Positions 41,943 to 49,309 of a stretch of DNA of 64,000 nucleotides are shown here, piece by piece. Numbering within the stretch: the first letter of the stretch is position 1; every line of letters begins with the position of its first letter. Origin of the DNA: Clostridiales bacterium (GTDB taxonomy: Bacteria > Bacillota > Clostridia > Christensenellales > Aristaeellaceae); NCBI GenBank assembly GCA_015056365.1, contig SVGM01000005.1, positions 1-64,000 on the forward strand, in the 5' to 3' direction. The notes under the pieces are model-generated. The model worked only from the letters and a program-made list of their open reading frames with translations, ran no database searches and had not been told where the DNA came from. Position numbers and translations under genes: made by a program.

Positions 41943-41997
41943 AGGCGTTCTTGCATCTGCCGTTTGGCAGAAATCCCCTCAGAATACATTCCATTTT

Positions 41998-42026
41998 ATT
42001 ATATTATTCATCACCGCATTAGTCAA
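41998..42026 (-). promoter_or_regulatory. Sigma-A promoter of the EPS control operon
   Basis: TTGACT and a perfect TATAAT separated by 17 nt on the minus strand. The transcription start falls about 210 nt before the Wzz start codon. A 74-codon open frame crosses this promoter but has no support. Confidence 0.88.
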
Positions 42027-42214
42027 TATCATCTGGCGGTTAGAAACATCTGATTCGTTGTAAACACATGTAAATTCCTTGGGCACTTTCCCGGCATCAT
42101 CCGTCAAAACCAATCTCATTGCCAAAAAACAACCCATTTCCACTACAAAGGAACACAAGAGCAAAACTTCTGTTTTCCTTTTGTATACACCAGCGCTTCC
42201 CAAATCTTACCCCC

Positions 42215-42243
42215 GCATAACTCCCCCTGAAAATCCCATACTA
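42215..42243 (+). promoter_or_regulatory. Sigma-G-like promoter of spoVT
   Basis: GCATA and CATACTA are separated by 17 nt, ending 70 nt before the spoVT start. These match the forespore sigma-G/F pattern rather than sigma-A, and spoVT is sigma-G controlled in Bacillus subtilis. Confidence 0.65.
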
Positions 42244-42313
42244 CCCTTGCAAAGACAAACGGCGGAGCAAAGCAGACAGATAAGCGCGCACGCCGACAAG
42301 GAGGCAGAAAGCA

Positions 42314-42868
42314 ATGCGAGCAACGGGGATCGTGCGCAGGATTGACGAACTGGGACGTGTGGTAATCCCAAAGGAGATCCGGCGTACGCTGCGGATCCGG
42401 GAGGGCGACCCTCTGGAAATTTACACAGATCGGGATGGCGAGGTCATCCTGAAAAAATACTCCCCCATCGGCGAAATGTCCAACTTCGCCAAAGATTATA
42501 CGGAATCCATTTTTCGTTCCATGGGACATATCGCCTGCATCGTGGACAGAGACCAGGTGGTGGCAGCCAGCGGCGTGAGCAAAAAAGAGCTTAACGACAA
42601 GCCCATCAGCCCGGAGCTGGAAAACGCAATTGCCAACCGCCAGACCGTAGCCATCAACCGGGCAGGCGGCGGCAAAATCGTGGCAGTGACCAACGAAGAG
42701 GACATCACCGGCTACACGGCGCAGGTGGTTTCCCCCATCATTGCCGACGGCGAAGCCATTGGTGCTGTGCTGCTGCTGAGCAAGGAGGCGGGCACCCGCA
42801 TGGGCGACGCGGAGATGAAAGTGGCCGAAACCGCCGCCGGCATCGTGGGCCGTCAGATGGAACAATAA
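42314..42868 (+). CDS. spoVT: Stage V sporulation regulator SpoVT
   Basis: A 184-residue forespore transcription factor with an N-terminal AbrB-type swapped-hairpin DNA-binding domain (MRATGIVRRIDELGRVVIPKEIRRTLRIREGDPLEIY) and a C-terminal GAF-like domain (about 55-184, SPIGEMSNFAKDYTESIFRSMGHIACIVDRDQVVAASG). Length and sequence match the family. AAGGAGG stands before the ATG. The promoter is sigma-G-like. It adjusts late forespore gene expression, including spoVA-class genes, and spoVB follows downstream on the same strand. Confidence 0.96.
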   Translation: MRATGIVRRIDELGRVVIPKEIRRTLRIREGDPLEIYTDRDGEVILKKYSPIGEMSNFAKDYTESIFRSMGHIACIVDRDQVVAASGVSKKELNDKPISPELENAIANRQTVAINRAGGGKIVAVTNEEDITGYTAQVVSPIIADGEAIGAVLLLSKEAGTRMGDAEMKVAETAAGIVGRQMEQ

Positions 42869-42888
42869 CCTTACGCAACCTCATAGCC

Positions 42889-42917
42889 TTGCGAAACTGC
42901 AGCAATGCGCATATAAT
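42889..42917 (+). promoter_or_regulatory. Sigma-A promoter upstream of spoVB
   Basis: TTGCGA and a perfect TATAAT are 17 nt apart. The -10 lies inside the loop of the spoVT terminator hairpin, an unusual overlap. Confidence 0.65.
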
Positions 42918-42936
42918 AGCATTGCTGTGGTTTTTT
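42901..42936 (+). terminator. Terminator of spoVT
   Basis: AGCAATGC pairs with GCATTGCT around a 10-nt AT-rich loop and is followed by GTGGTTTTTT. Confidence 0.7.
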
Positions 42937-42976
42937 ATATCGCAAAGAAAAGCACAGCGGTTACGGAGGGAAGAAT

Positions 42977-44569
42977 TTGAGCAACACACAGAAATCCATC
43001 GTCAGCGGTATGACGGTGCTCAGTCTGGTAGGCGTGATCTGCAAGATCGTAGGCGCACTGTACCGCATTCCGCTGGCATGGCTCATTGGCGACGAGGGCA
43101 TGGGCACCTATCAGCTGGTGTTTCCTACCTATAACATGCTCTTGACCATTTCCTCGGCTGGCCTTCCTGTTGCCATCAGCCGCATGGTCAGTTATTCTCT
43201 GGCAAAGGACGACCCCAGAAGCGCTAAGCGGATCTTCCGGGTAGCGCTGTGTCTGCTGACCGCGCTGGGATTCATCGCCATGCTGCTGATGATCGTCATG
43301 AGTCCTACTCTGGCGCAGCGTTCCGGCGATCTGTCCACCCAGCCCGGCTTTGTGGCCATTGCGCCTGCCCTGCTGCTGGTATGCGTCATGTCCGCGCTGC
43401 GTGGATTCATGCAGGGACAGCAGAACATGGTGCCCACGGCCATCTCTCAGCTGATTGAGCAGGTGGGCAAGGTCTTTGTGGCGCTTCCTCTTGCCTGGCT
43501 GGGCAGCCGGGTTTCCATCGCCTATGCTGCCGCTGGCGTGCTGCTGGGTACGTCGCTTGCGGAAGCTGCAGCGCTTTTGTACATGGTGATCGTGTACCAT
43601 CGCAAGAAAGCAACGTTTGCGGCGCTGCCTCAAAGTGACGAATCCGAAAACCTGCCGGCAAAATCGCTGCTTCGCCGCCTGCTTTCCCTGAGCATTCCCA
43701 TCACGCTGGGCGCCTGTATTGTGCCGATTGCGTCCTTCATCGACAGCGGCCTTCTGCTGAACCGGCTGGTGGTGGCAGGCATCCCCCGCAACGAGGCGCT
43801 GGGGCTCTACGGTCGCTATTCCGGCTACGTGCTGACACTGATCAACGTGCCCACTGCATTGGCTACTGCCATCGCCATGAGCCTGGTTCCCTCGATTTCC
43901 GGTGCCATGGCCCGCGGAGACGGCAAAGGCATGCGCCATCAAAGCGCACTGGGTCTCAGGCTCTCTTTTGTGGTGGGTCTGCCTTGTTCCATCGGCATGA
44001 GCATGCTCAGCAAGCAGTTGCTGGATCTGGTCTATCATTTCGACACCCCGGAAGCGCTGCAAGTAACCGCCAATCTGCTGAGCATCTCCAGTCTCACCAT
44101 TGTGCTGTTCACGGTGGTGCAGTCCACCAGCGGCATTCTGCAGGGGCTTCGCAAGCAGCGCATTCCCATGTATACGCTGATGCTCGGCGTTGCGGTCAAG
44201 ATTTTCTTGAATTACACGCTCATCGGCACCCCCAGCATCCACATCTACGGCGCCCCGATCGCCTCCCTGGCCTGCTACACCCTGAGCATGGTTCCTAACC
44301 TTTTCTACGTGCGTAAATACACCGGCATGAAGCTGGATCTATGGAACATCGCGGGAAAACCTGCGCTGGCTACCGCCGTGATGGCGCTGGTGCTGTTTGG
44401 CAGCATGAAGCTTCTGCCCACGAATGGCTTCTGGGCGCTGATCCAGGTATGTATCGGCGCCGCAGCCTATGCGGGGGCTGCGCTGATGACCGGCGCGGTT
44501 TCTCGGGACGATCTTGCCCCCATCCTGCGCCGTTTTGGGCGTAAGGGTTCACCTAAGAAGGAGGATTAA
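42977..44569 (+). CDS. Stage V sporulation protein B-like polysaccharide/lipid flippase
   Basis: A 530-residue polytopic protein of the SpoVB/MurJ-like MVF/MOP flippase group with about fourteen helices. The start IVSGMTVLSLVGVICKIVGALYRIPLAWLIGDEGMGTYQLVFPTYNMLLTISSAGLPVAISRMVS is diagnostic. The TTG start has GGAGGGAAG upstream. It is implicated in peptidoglycan-precursor flipping for the spore cortex. It overlaps no gene but lies two bases from the MazG start, so the two are cotranscribed. A general cell-wall flippase role in vegetative cells is possible because the promoter is sigma-A-like. Confidence 0.9.
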   Translation: MSNTQKSIVSGMTVLSLVGVICKIVGALYRIPLAWLIGDEGMGTYQLVFPTYNMLLTISSAGLPVAISRMVSYSLAKDDPRSAKRIFRVALCLLTALGFIAMLLMIVMSPTLAQRSGDLSTQPGFVAIAPALLLVCVMSALRGFMQGQQNMVPTAISQLIEQVGKVFVALPLAWLGSRVSIAYAAAGVLLGTSLAEAAALLYMVIVYHRKKATFAALPQSDESENLPAKSLLRRLLSLSIPITLGACIVPIASFIDSGLLLNRLVVAGIPRNEALGLYGRYSGYVLTLINVPTALATAIAMSLVPSISGAMARGDGKGMRHQSALGLRLSFVVGLPCSIGMSMLSKQLLDLVYHFDTPEALQVTANLLSISSLTIVLFTVVQSTSGILQGLRKQRIPMYTLMLGVAVKIFLNYTLIGTPSIHIYGAPIASLACYTLSMVPNLFYVRKYTGMKLDLWNIAGKPALATAVMALVLFGSMKLLPTNGFWALIQVCIGAAAYAGAALMTGAVSRDDLAPILRRFGRKGSPKKED

Positions 44570-44570
44570 C

Positions 44571-46022
44571 ATGAATCGCCTTACCATCGTTACGCTGGGC
44601 ACCGGCGGAGAGGCCTTCCTTACCCGCGGCGTGGAACACGCGCTGAGGAGTGCGAAGCGGCTGGTGCTGCGCACGGGCAGACATCCCATGACCGCCTTTC
44701 TCCAGCAGGAAAACATCACCTACGAAACGCTGGACGCGCTCTACGACGCCAGCGAAGATTTTGACGCCTTCAACTGCGACGCAGCCAAAAAGCTGATCCA
44801 GATGTGTGAAGAGACTCCCGTTTGCTATGCCGTCAGCGATGCAGCCTTTGACACCACCGTTGCCGCGGTACGCGCACAGCTGCCCGGAAGCGCAGACGTG
44901 ACCGTCCTGCCCGGCGTCAGCCATGCATCCCGCTGCCTTGCCATGGTGGAAGCCGCGACGCCCTCAGTGCGTCTGTATGCGGCCAGTGAGTTGGACAAAG
45001 CGCCGCATTCTCCTGAGGAAGCGCTGCTGGTAACGGAGCTGTTCAGCCGGACCTGCGCCGGGGACTGCAAGCTGAAGCTGATGGAGCTGCTGCCCGAGGA
45101 TATCTGCATTCAGTTGATTACCGGCGATGAGGCCACTGGCGAGCTTACCTGCCGGGAAATCCCGCTGTATGAGCTGGATCGGCAGCCCGGCTACGACCAT
45201 CTGACCGCCGCCTATGTGCCCGGCGTGCCCATGCTCAACCGCAGCCGTTACAACATGAACGATCTGGTACAGGTGGTGACTCGTCTGCGTGCGCCGGACG
45301 GCTGCCCCTGGGACCGGGAGCAGACTCACGAAAGCATTCTGCCGGATCTGCTGGAGGAAAGCTACGAGTATATCCAGGCCGTGCGGGAAGAGGATATCGA
45401 CCATATGTACGACGAGCTGGGCGACGTGCTTCTGCAGGTCGCCATGCAATCCGAGATTGCGCATGAACACGGCGAGTTTGATATTCTGGACGTGACCAGC
45501 GCCATTTGCGGCAAGATGATCGAACGGCACCCCCATGTGTTCGGGCAGGTCAAAGCGGACACCTCCGAGCAGGTGCTGGAAAACTGGGAGGCCCTCAAGC
45601 GCCAGCAGCGCGGACTCCATTCCCACGCCGACGCTATGGCCAACGTCTCCACCGGTCTCTCTCCCCTGCTGCGCGCCAGTAAAGTACAGAAAAAAGCCGC
45701 CAAGGTGGGCTTCGATTTCGACAATGCTCAGGATGCGCTGAAGAAGGTGTATGAGGAAGCCGACGAAGTCAAGGAGAACCTGGAGAGCGGAAAGGACCCG
45801 GAAGAAGAAATCGGCGATCTCTTTTTCTCCGTGGTCAACGTTTGCAGACTATGCGGCAAAAACCCCGATATTGCGTTGTTTTCCGCGGTTGAGAAATTTA
45901 TCTCTCGTTTCCGCGACATGGAAAATGCAGTGAAAAACGCAGGAAAATGCGTTGAGGACTTGACTTTATCAGAAATGGATGTATACTGGGATGCAGGAAA
46001 ACAAAATAAACAAAGGCTTTGA
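44571..46022 (+). CDS. mazG: MazG-family NTP pyrophosphohydrolase with N-terminal tetrapyrrole-methylase-like domain
   Basis: A 483-residue YabN-type protein. Residues 1 to about 220 are a SAM-dependent tetrapyrrole-methylase-like domain (LTIVTLGTGGEAFLTRGV, DVTVLPGVSHASRC). Residues about 230-330 are a MazG domain (CPWDREQTHESILPDLLEESYEYIQAVREEDIDHMYDELGDVLLQVA) and a second, weaker MazG unit follows (KKVYEEADEVKENLESGKDPEEEIGDLFFSVVNVCRL). It removes noncanonical NTPs or affects ppGpp levels. The start has AAGGAGG upstream. Confidence 0.94.
   Translation: MNRLTIVTLGTGGEAFLTRGVEHALRSAKRLVLRTGRHPMTAFLQQENITYETLDALYDASEDFDAFNCDAAKKLIQMCEETPVCYAVSDAAFDTTVAAVRAQLPGSADVTVLPGVSHASRCLAMVEAATPSVRLYAASELDKAPHSPEEALLVTELFSRTCAGDCKLKLMELLPEDICIQLITGDEATGELTCREIPLYELDRQPGYDHLTAAYVPGVPMLNRSRYNMNDLVQVVTRLRAPDGCPWDREQTHESILPDLLEESYEYIQAVREEDIDHMYDELGDVLLQVAMQSEIAHEHGEFDILDVTSAICGKMIERHPHVFGQVKADTSEQVLENWEALKRQQRGLHSHADAMANVSTGLSPLLRASKVQKKAAKVGFDFDNAQDALKKVYEEADEVKENLESGKDPEEEIGDLFFSVVNVCRLCGKNPDIALFSAVEKFISRFRDMENAVKNAGKCVEDLTLSEMDVYWDAGKQNKQRL
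45960..45987 (+). promoter_or_regulatory. Promoter of the HU gene within the end of mazG
   Basis: TTGACT and TATACT are 16 nt apart, inside the last codons of mazG and about 120 nt before the HU start. Confidence 0.6.
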
Positions 46023-46110
46023 TTAAAAAAACCTTTGTTTCCTTGCTTTCCGTCGAGTTTCTTTACAGTCCATGCTCTGCATGGCGATAACAAAAGGAGG
46101 TACAACTGTT

Positions 46111-46386
46111 ATGAACAAAGCTGAATTGACCGCCGCCATCGTTAAGAAGACTGGTTTCACCAAGAAGGACGCCGAAAAGGCTCTGGCCGCCGTGACCGAA
46201 GTGGTTACCGAGGCTCTGACCGCTGGCGAAAAGGTTCAGATCGTTGGCTTCGGTGGCTTCGAAGTCCGCAATCGTCCCGCCCGTGTTGCCCGCAACCCCC
46301 GCACTGGCGAGCAGATCAAGATCGCTGCTTCCAAGGCTCCCGTTTTCAAGGCTGGCAAGGCCCTGAAGGAGAGCGTCAACAAGTAA
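46111..46386 (+). CDS. hup: DNA-binding protein HU
   Basis: A 91-residue histone-like protein that bends DNA. The signature GFGGFEVRNRPARVARNPRTGEQIKI is fully conserved and the N-terminus MNKAELTAAIVKKTGFTKKDAEKAL is typical. AAAGGAGG is upstream of the ATG; the track's longer ORF includes the promoter leader. Codon bias is strong, as expected. mazG-hup adjacency is common in Bacillota. A terminator follows. Confidence 0.97.
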   Translation: MNKAELTAAIVKKTGFTKKDAEKALAAVTEVVTEALTAGEKVQIVGFGGFEVRNRPARVARNPRTGEQIKIAASKAPVFKAGKALKESVNK

Positions 46387-46415
46387 GTTGACCAGTTGCC
46401 GCATGGCGGCATACA

Positions 46416-46457
46416 AAGAAATCGTCGTGGTTTTTTACCGCGGCGATTTCTTTTTTC
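46416..46457 (+). terminator. Terminator of the HU gene
   Basis: AGAAATCGtCGtGG pairs with CCGCGGCGATTTCT and is followed by TTTTTTC, 30 nt after the HU stop. Confidence 0.82.
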
Positions 46458-46472
46458 TTTCCACGCAGAGTC

Positions 46473-46498
46473 ACTTTTATGGCCGGGCTGCATAAGAT
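46473..46498 (+). promoter_or_regulatory. Candidate mother-cell (sigma-K/E-like) promoter before the spoVM pair
   Basis: AC and CATAAGAT are 16 nt apart, matching the AC-16-CATAnnnT layout of mother-cell promoters, 22 nt before the next start codon. SpoVM is a mother-cell protein, so the match is sensible; it could also arise by chance. Confidence 0.4.
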
Positions 46499-46520
46499 GC
46501 AATGAGCGAGGTGACGCCCC

Positions 46521-46712
46521 ATGCCGTATCCATACGAAAAAAGCTACCCGTGCCGCAGCAAATGGCTGTACGTGGCTGGGTACGGACTGCTGATCGCAGG
46601 CATTTTTCTTTTGTTTTGCTGTATTCCGCTGTGGGCATGGTTGGCGCTGCTGGGGGTTCTGCTGATGGCGGCAGGATTTGTGCTGCTTGGAATCAGCCAT
46701 GCTTGGAGGTGA
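46521..46712 (+). CDS. Small membrane protein (63 aa) upstream of spoVM
   Basis: A 63-residue protein with a short polar N-terminus (MPYPYEKSYPCRSKW) and two closely spaced membrane helices (VAGYGLLIAGIFLLFCC and ALLGVLLMAAGFVLLGI). GAGGTGA precedes the ATG. I do not recognise a family. Its stop codon overlaps the ribosome binding site of the 26-codon spoVM that follows, which implies co-expression in the mother cell. It could be a lipid- or SpoVM-interacting membrane component; that is inference. Confidence 0.65.
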   Translation: MPYPYEKSYPCRSKWLYVAGYGLLIAGIFLLFCCIPLWAWLALLGVLLMAAGFVLLGISHAWR

Positions 46713-46716
46713 ACGC

Positions 46717-46797
46717 ATGTCCGTCAAAATGATCTGCATTCGTGCGCCACGGTTCCTCAGCGGCTTTCTGAAACTTTTTGCAAAGAAGCAAAAATAG
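46717..46797 (+). CDS. spoVM: SpoVM-like amphipathic spore morphogenesis peptide (26 aa)
   Basis: An ORF too short for the supplied track. GGAGG lies 7 nt before the ATG. The 26-residue product has the SpoVM pattern M-x-(V)-K-M-I-x-I-R-x-P-R-F-L-S-G-F-x-x-x, with a basic, amphipathic C-terminal half (FLKLFAKKQK), and the same length as the B. subtilis peptide. SpoVM marks the convex surface of the forespore and helps recruit SpoIVA. It sits right behind a mother-cell-like promoter and a small membrane protein, a good context. No BLAST was run; the call rests on length, motif and context. Confidence 0.8.
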   Translation: MSVKMICIRAPRFLSGFLKLFAKKQK

Positions 46798-46810
46798 CAT
46801 GATCCTTTTC

Positions 46811-46858
46811 AAAGTGCAAAAGGGCAGCAACCTGCTTGCCGCCTTTTTGCACTTTTTT
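46811..46858. terminator. Bidirectional terminator between spoVM and spoVAE
   Basis: AAGTGCAAAA(A)GGC pairs with GCC(T)TTTTGCACTT with a T-rich tail on each strand. It can end both the spoVM transcript and the converging spoVA operon. Confidence 0.8.
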
Positions 46859-46887
46859 GTGTTCGTTCCGCGAAAAAATGCTTTTGG

Positions 46888-47259
46888 TTATTTTGCCTTG
46901 GGTTTACAGATAAAGGCCACCAGCGTTCCGAAGAACACCGCTGCCGCGATACCGCCAGCCGTGGCTGTCAGGCCGCCGGTAAAAGCGCCCAGCCACCCCT
47001 TTTCCTGCACCGCATGAATGACGCCTTGGCTCAGGGAATGACCAAAGCCGGTCAAGGGCACCGTAGCGCCAGCTCCAGCGAATTCCACCAGCGGAGCATA
47101 CAGCCCAACCGCACTGAGCACCACACCCGCAAGAATAAAAATGACCAGAATTCTTGCTGGTGTCAGTTTGGTCAGCAAGCAAAGCAGTTCGCCAATGCAG
47201 CAGATCGCGCCGCCAACCAGAAACACCTTCAGATACATCCACAGCCAGCTCCAGATCAT
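46888..47259 (-). CDS. spoVAE: Stage V sporulation protein AE
   Basis: A 123-residue membrane protein of the SpoVAEb type with about four helices (MYLKVFLVGGAICCIGELLCLLTKLTPARILVIFILAGVVLSAVGLY, then PLVEFAGAGATVPLTGFGHSLSQGVI). The GAGATVPLTGFG motif is diagnostic of SpoVAC/AE subunits. SpoVA proteins form the dipicolinate channel used in spore formation and germination. AAAGGA at the end of spoVAD precedes the chosen ATG; the gap is four bases. It is the last gene of the AC-AD-AE operon. Confidence 0.93.
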   Translation of the reverse strand: MIWSWLWMYLKVFLVGGAICCIGELLCLLTKLTPARILVIFILAGVVLSAVGLYAPLVEFAGAGATVPLTGFGHSLSQGVIHAVQEKGWLGAFTGGLTATAGGIAAAVFFGTLVAFICKPKAK

Positions 47260-47263
47260 CAGC

Positions 47264-48298
47264 TCATTCCTTTCTTTTCGGGCTTTCCAGAACCACAGCA
47301 TGCGCAATACCAGGGATGCTTTCGCCCTGCTGGCTGCTGGTCAGGCTCATCAGTGCGCCGGTGGACATAAAAATGATCCGTTCCAGCTCACCGCTTTCCA
47401 GGCGGGGCAGCAAATGAGCATTCAGCACCGTAGCGCTGCATCCGCAGCCGCTGCCGCCAGCGTGGGTGTCCTGCGCGTCATCGTAGATCATCAGGCCGCA
47501 GTCCCGGTATTTGTCCTGCGGAAGCGGCATTCGCTGCTCCCGCATCAACTGCATCAGCAGATCATGTCCCACCTGTCCCAGGTCGCCGGTCACGATCAGG
47601 TCATAATCCGCCGGGGTGGTGTGCGTATCATCAAACAGCGAAAGCAGTGTGTCTGCGGCTGCCGGAGCCATTGCCGCACCCATATTATTGGCGTCCGTCA
47701 CCCCCAGATCCACCACCCGGCCCATACACACCTGACTCAGCCGCGCCATGGGCGGTTTCCTGGGCGACAGGCTGAGCACAGTGGCTCCTGCGCCCGTAAC
47801 GGTCCACTGCGCCGTGGGGGTACGCTGATTTCCGAATTCCAGAGGAAAACGATACTGACGCTCTGCCGTACAAAAGTGGCTGCTGGCAGCGCAAACCACC
47901 TGGCTGGCGTGCTCGCCGTCCAATAGCATCGCGCCCAGAGACAGGCTCTCGCTCATGGTGGAGCAGGCGCCGTAGAGACCGATGAAGGGAATCCCCAATT
48001 CTCGTGCCGAGAAGGATGCGGTGATGATCTGGTTGAGCAGATCGCCGCCCAGAAGAAACTGGATCTCGCTCTCCTTCATCCCCGCTTTTTCAATGGCCTT
48101 GCGAATAGCGTCCAAATAAAGCTGTTTCTCTGCTTGTTCAAAGCTTTGCTGACCATATAGCTCATCCTGGGTCACAAAATCAAAGCTTTCCCCCAGCGGG
48201 CCTTCCCCTTCTTTTTTGCCCACATAGGCCGCGCCAGCGCACAGGGCCGGCCTCAGCGGAAGGGCAATCGTTTGTTGTCCAATTCGTTTCAGCGCCAT
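47264..48298 (-). CDS. spoVAD: Stage V sporulation protein AD
   Basis: A 344-residue soluble thiolase-fold protein that binds dipicolinic acid in the SpoVA channel complex. The conserved N-terminus (ALCAGAAYVGKKEGEGPLGESFD), the GLYGACSTMSESL Cys-containing segment and the GGSGCGCSATVLNAHLLPRL block are all present. GGGAGG precedes the ATG and lies in the end of spoVAC. The Cys and His-like residues suggest the non-catalytic thiolase fold described for the family. Confidence 0.95.
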   Translation of the reverse strand: MALKRIGQQTIALPLRPALCAGAAYVGKKEGEGPLGESFDFVTQDELYGQQSFEQAEKQLYLDAIRKAIEKAGMKESEIQFLLGGDLLNQIITASFSARELGIPFIGLYGACSTMSESLSLGAMLLDGEHASQVVCAASSHFCTAERQYRFPLEFGNQRTPTAQWTVTGAGATVLSLSPRKPPMARLSQVCMGRVVDLGVTDANNMGAAMAPAAADTLLSLFDDTHTTPADYDLIVTGDLGQVGHDLLMQLMREQRMPLPQDKYRDCGLMIYDDAQDTHAGGSGCGCSATVLNAHLLPRLESGELERIIFMSTGALMSLTSSQQGESIPGIAHAVVLESPKRKE

Positions 48299-48313
48299 AT
48301 TCAGCCTCCCGTA

Positions 48314-48772
48314 TCAATGAAAAAGAATGGCGTAGATCAATCCCACCAGCACCGAGGCGCCGATCCCGTAAACCAGCACCGGGCCCGCTATGGTAAACAG
48401 CTTTGCGCCAAGACCCAGCACCAGGCCCTCGCGGCGAAACTCCAGCGCAGGCGACACCATGGCATTGGCAAATCCGCTGATGGGCACAAAAGAACCTGCG
48501 CCGGCATATTTTCCGATCTTGTCAAAAACGCCGATACCCGTCAGCAAAGCCGTCAGGAACACCAGAACGATCGCCGCCAGACTGTATCCGTCCGTAGTGG
48601 ACAGTTTCAGAAATGCAACGCCGGCGTCTGCAATCGCTTGCCCCAGCACACAGATCAGGCCGCCCACCCAAAAGGCGCGGAGCAGACCGCTGCCCAGTTT
48701 GCTGGGCGGCGAAAGTTTTTCTGTCAGGTAATTGTAATGCTGCGGGTCAGTGTGAATACGTTGTCGATTCAC
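48314..48772 (-). CDS. spoVAC: Stage V sporulation protein AC
   Basis: A 152-residue membrane protein with about four helices, and the mechanosensitive-channel-like subunit of the SpoVA complex. The motif PPSKLGSGLLRAFWVGGLICVLGQAIADAG and FDKIGKYAGAGSFVPISGFANAMVSPALEF are typical. I prefer a GTG start (VNRQRIHTDPQHY) 8 nt after AAAGGGGG; an ATG eight codons upstream (MNRKGEK) is a weaker alternative with GGGGG upstream. It is preceded by a 60-codon ORF that it overlaps. Confidence 0.94.
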   Translation of the reverse strand: MNRQRIHTDPQHYNYLTEKLSPPSKLGSGLLRAFWVGGLICVLGQAIADAGVAFLKLSTTDGYSLAAIVLVFLTALLTGIGVFDKIGKYAGAGSFVPISGFANAMVSPALEFRREGLVLGLGAKLFTIAGPVLVYGIGASVLVGLIYAILFH

Positions 48773-48929
48773 CGTTTTTTCCCCCTTTCGGTTCATGACA
48801 TACCCCCATGGCGGCGGCCGGTCTCTCCTGATGACCGGTACAAGCGGTTTTCAAATAGATCTCCCTCTCCCCTGGGGAGGGATGGTATTCCAGGTCCGCA
48901 GGCATCAGCTGCTGACGCGCATTGTCCAT
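48747..48929 (-). CDS. Small ORF (60 aa) leading the spoVA operon
   Basis: A 60-codon ORF (MDNARQQLMPADLEYHPSPGER...) starts 32 nt after the sigma-G-like -10 and has AAGGAAGG 8 nt before its chosen ATG, so it is the first translatable reading frame of the spoVA transcript. It overlaps the spoVAC start by 26 nt. No signal peptide or membrane helix is present; two Cys fall in the middle and near the end. I do not recognise a family, and it might only serve to couple translation to spoVAC. Confidence 0.45.
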   Translation of the reverse strand: MDNARQQLMPADLEYHPSPGEREIYLKTACTGHQERPAAAMGVCHEPKGGKNGESTTYSH

Positions 48930-48960
48930 CGCCATCGCCTTCCTTTCTCTGAGACGTAGT

Positions 48961-48991
48961 CAGTATGCCTTCAGGCCGGGAAAACTATGCA
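48961..48991 (-). promoter_or_regulatory. Sigma-G-like promoter of the spoVA operon
   Basis: On the minus strand TGCATA and CATACTG are 18 nt apart, closely matching the forespore consensus and the spoVT promoter in this window (GCATA-17-CATACTA). It fits known sigma-G control of spoVA. Confidence 0.68.
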
Positions 48992-49060
48992 GCTGCAGCG
49001 GCGCTGCTGGATGCGTCGCTTTTTTACGGAAGGATTTGCACAAAAAAGTTCCTCTTTGTC

Positions 49061-49089
49061 TTGACAACAAAGCCTGCGTTGGCTATACT
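49061..49089 (+). promoter_or_regulatory. Sigma-A promoter of rpmH-rnpA
   Basis: TTGACA and TATACT are 17 nt apart, 86 nt before the rpmH start. Confidence 0.88.
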
Positions 49090-49174
49090 AATGTGGTTGC
49101 TTTGTGGTATTCTGCGCGTTGCGTCTGCACACGCGCAACGCCATACATACTGTCATTAACAAGGAGTGTTCGCG

Positions 49175-49309
49175 ATGTTCCGTACTTACCAGCCCAAGAA
49201 GCGTCAGCGCAGCAAGGTGCATGGCTTCCGTGCCCGCATGTCCACCAAGAATGGCCGCCGTGTGTTGGCCGCCCGTCGCCGTCGTGGCCGTAAGGTGCTC
49301 AGCGCCTGA
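49175..49309 (+). CDS. rpmH: 50S ribosomal protein L34
   Basis: A 44-residue protein ([22 protein letters not shown]...RKVLSA) with the invariant L34 pattern including the [21 protein letters not shown] and [18 protein letters not shown] blocks. It is too short for the supplied track. AAGGAG precedes the ATG. It begins the rpmH-rnpA-yidD-yidC-jag order typical near the origin, but no dnaA box or dnaA gene is upstream here: the spoVA operon occupies that side. Confidence 0.97.
   Translation: MFRTYQPKKRQRSKVHGFRARMSTKNGRRVLAARRRRGRKVLSA

Noticed and set aside
41756-41989. 77-codon ORF in the EPS-operon leader
   Set aside because: It begins at the transcription start with no ribosome binding site and ends inside the Wzz gene. 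I treat the region as an untranslated leader with a hairpin.
41979-42203. 74-codon membrane-like ORF upstream of the EPS promoter
   Set aside because: It has a hydrophobic stretch, but it contains the -35/-10 of the EPS promoter, has only a weak TTG start and ends just past the promoter. Probably a chance AT-rich frame.
48797-49174. Replication origin near rpmH
   Set aside because: rpmH is often near dnaA, but I see no cluster of DnaA boxes (TTATCCACA) in this gap; it contains the spoVA and rpmH promoters instead.
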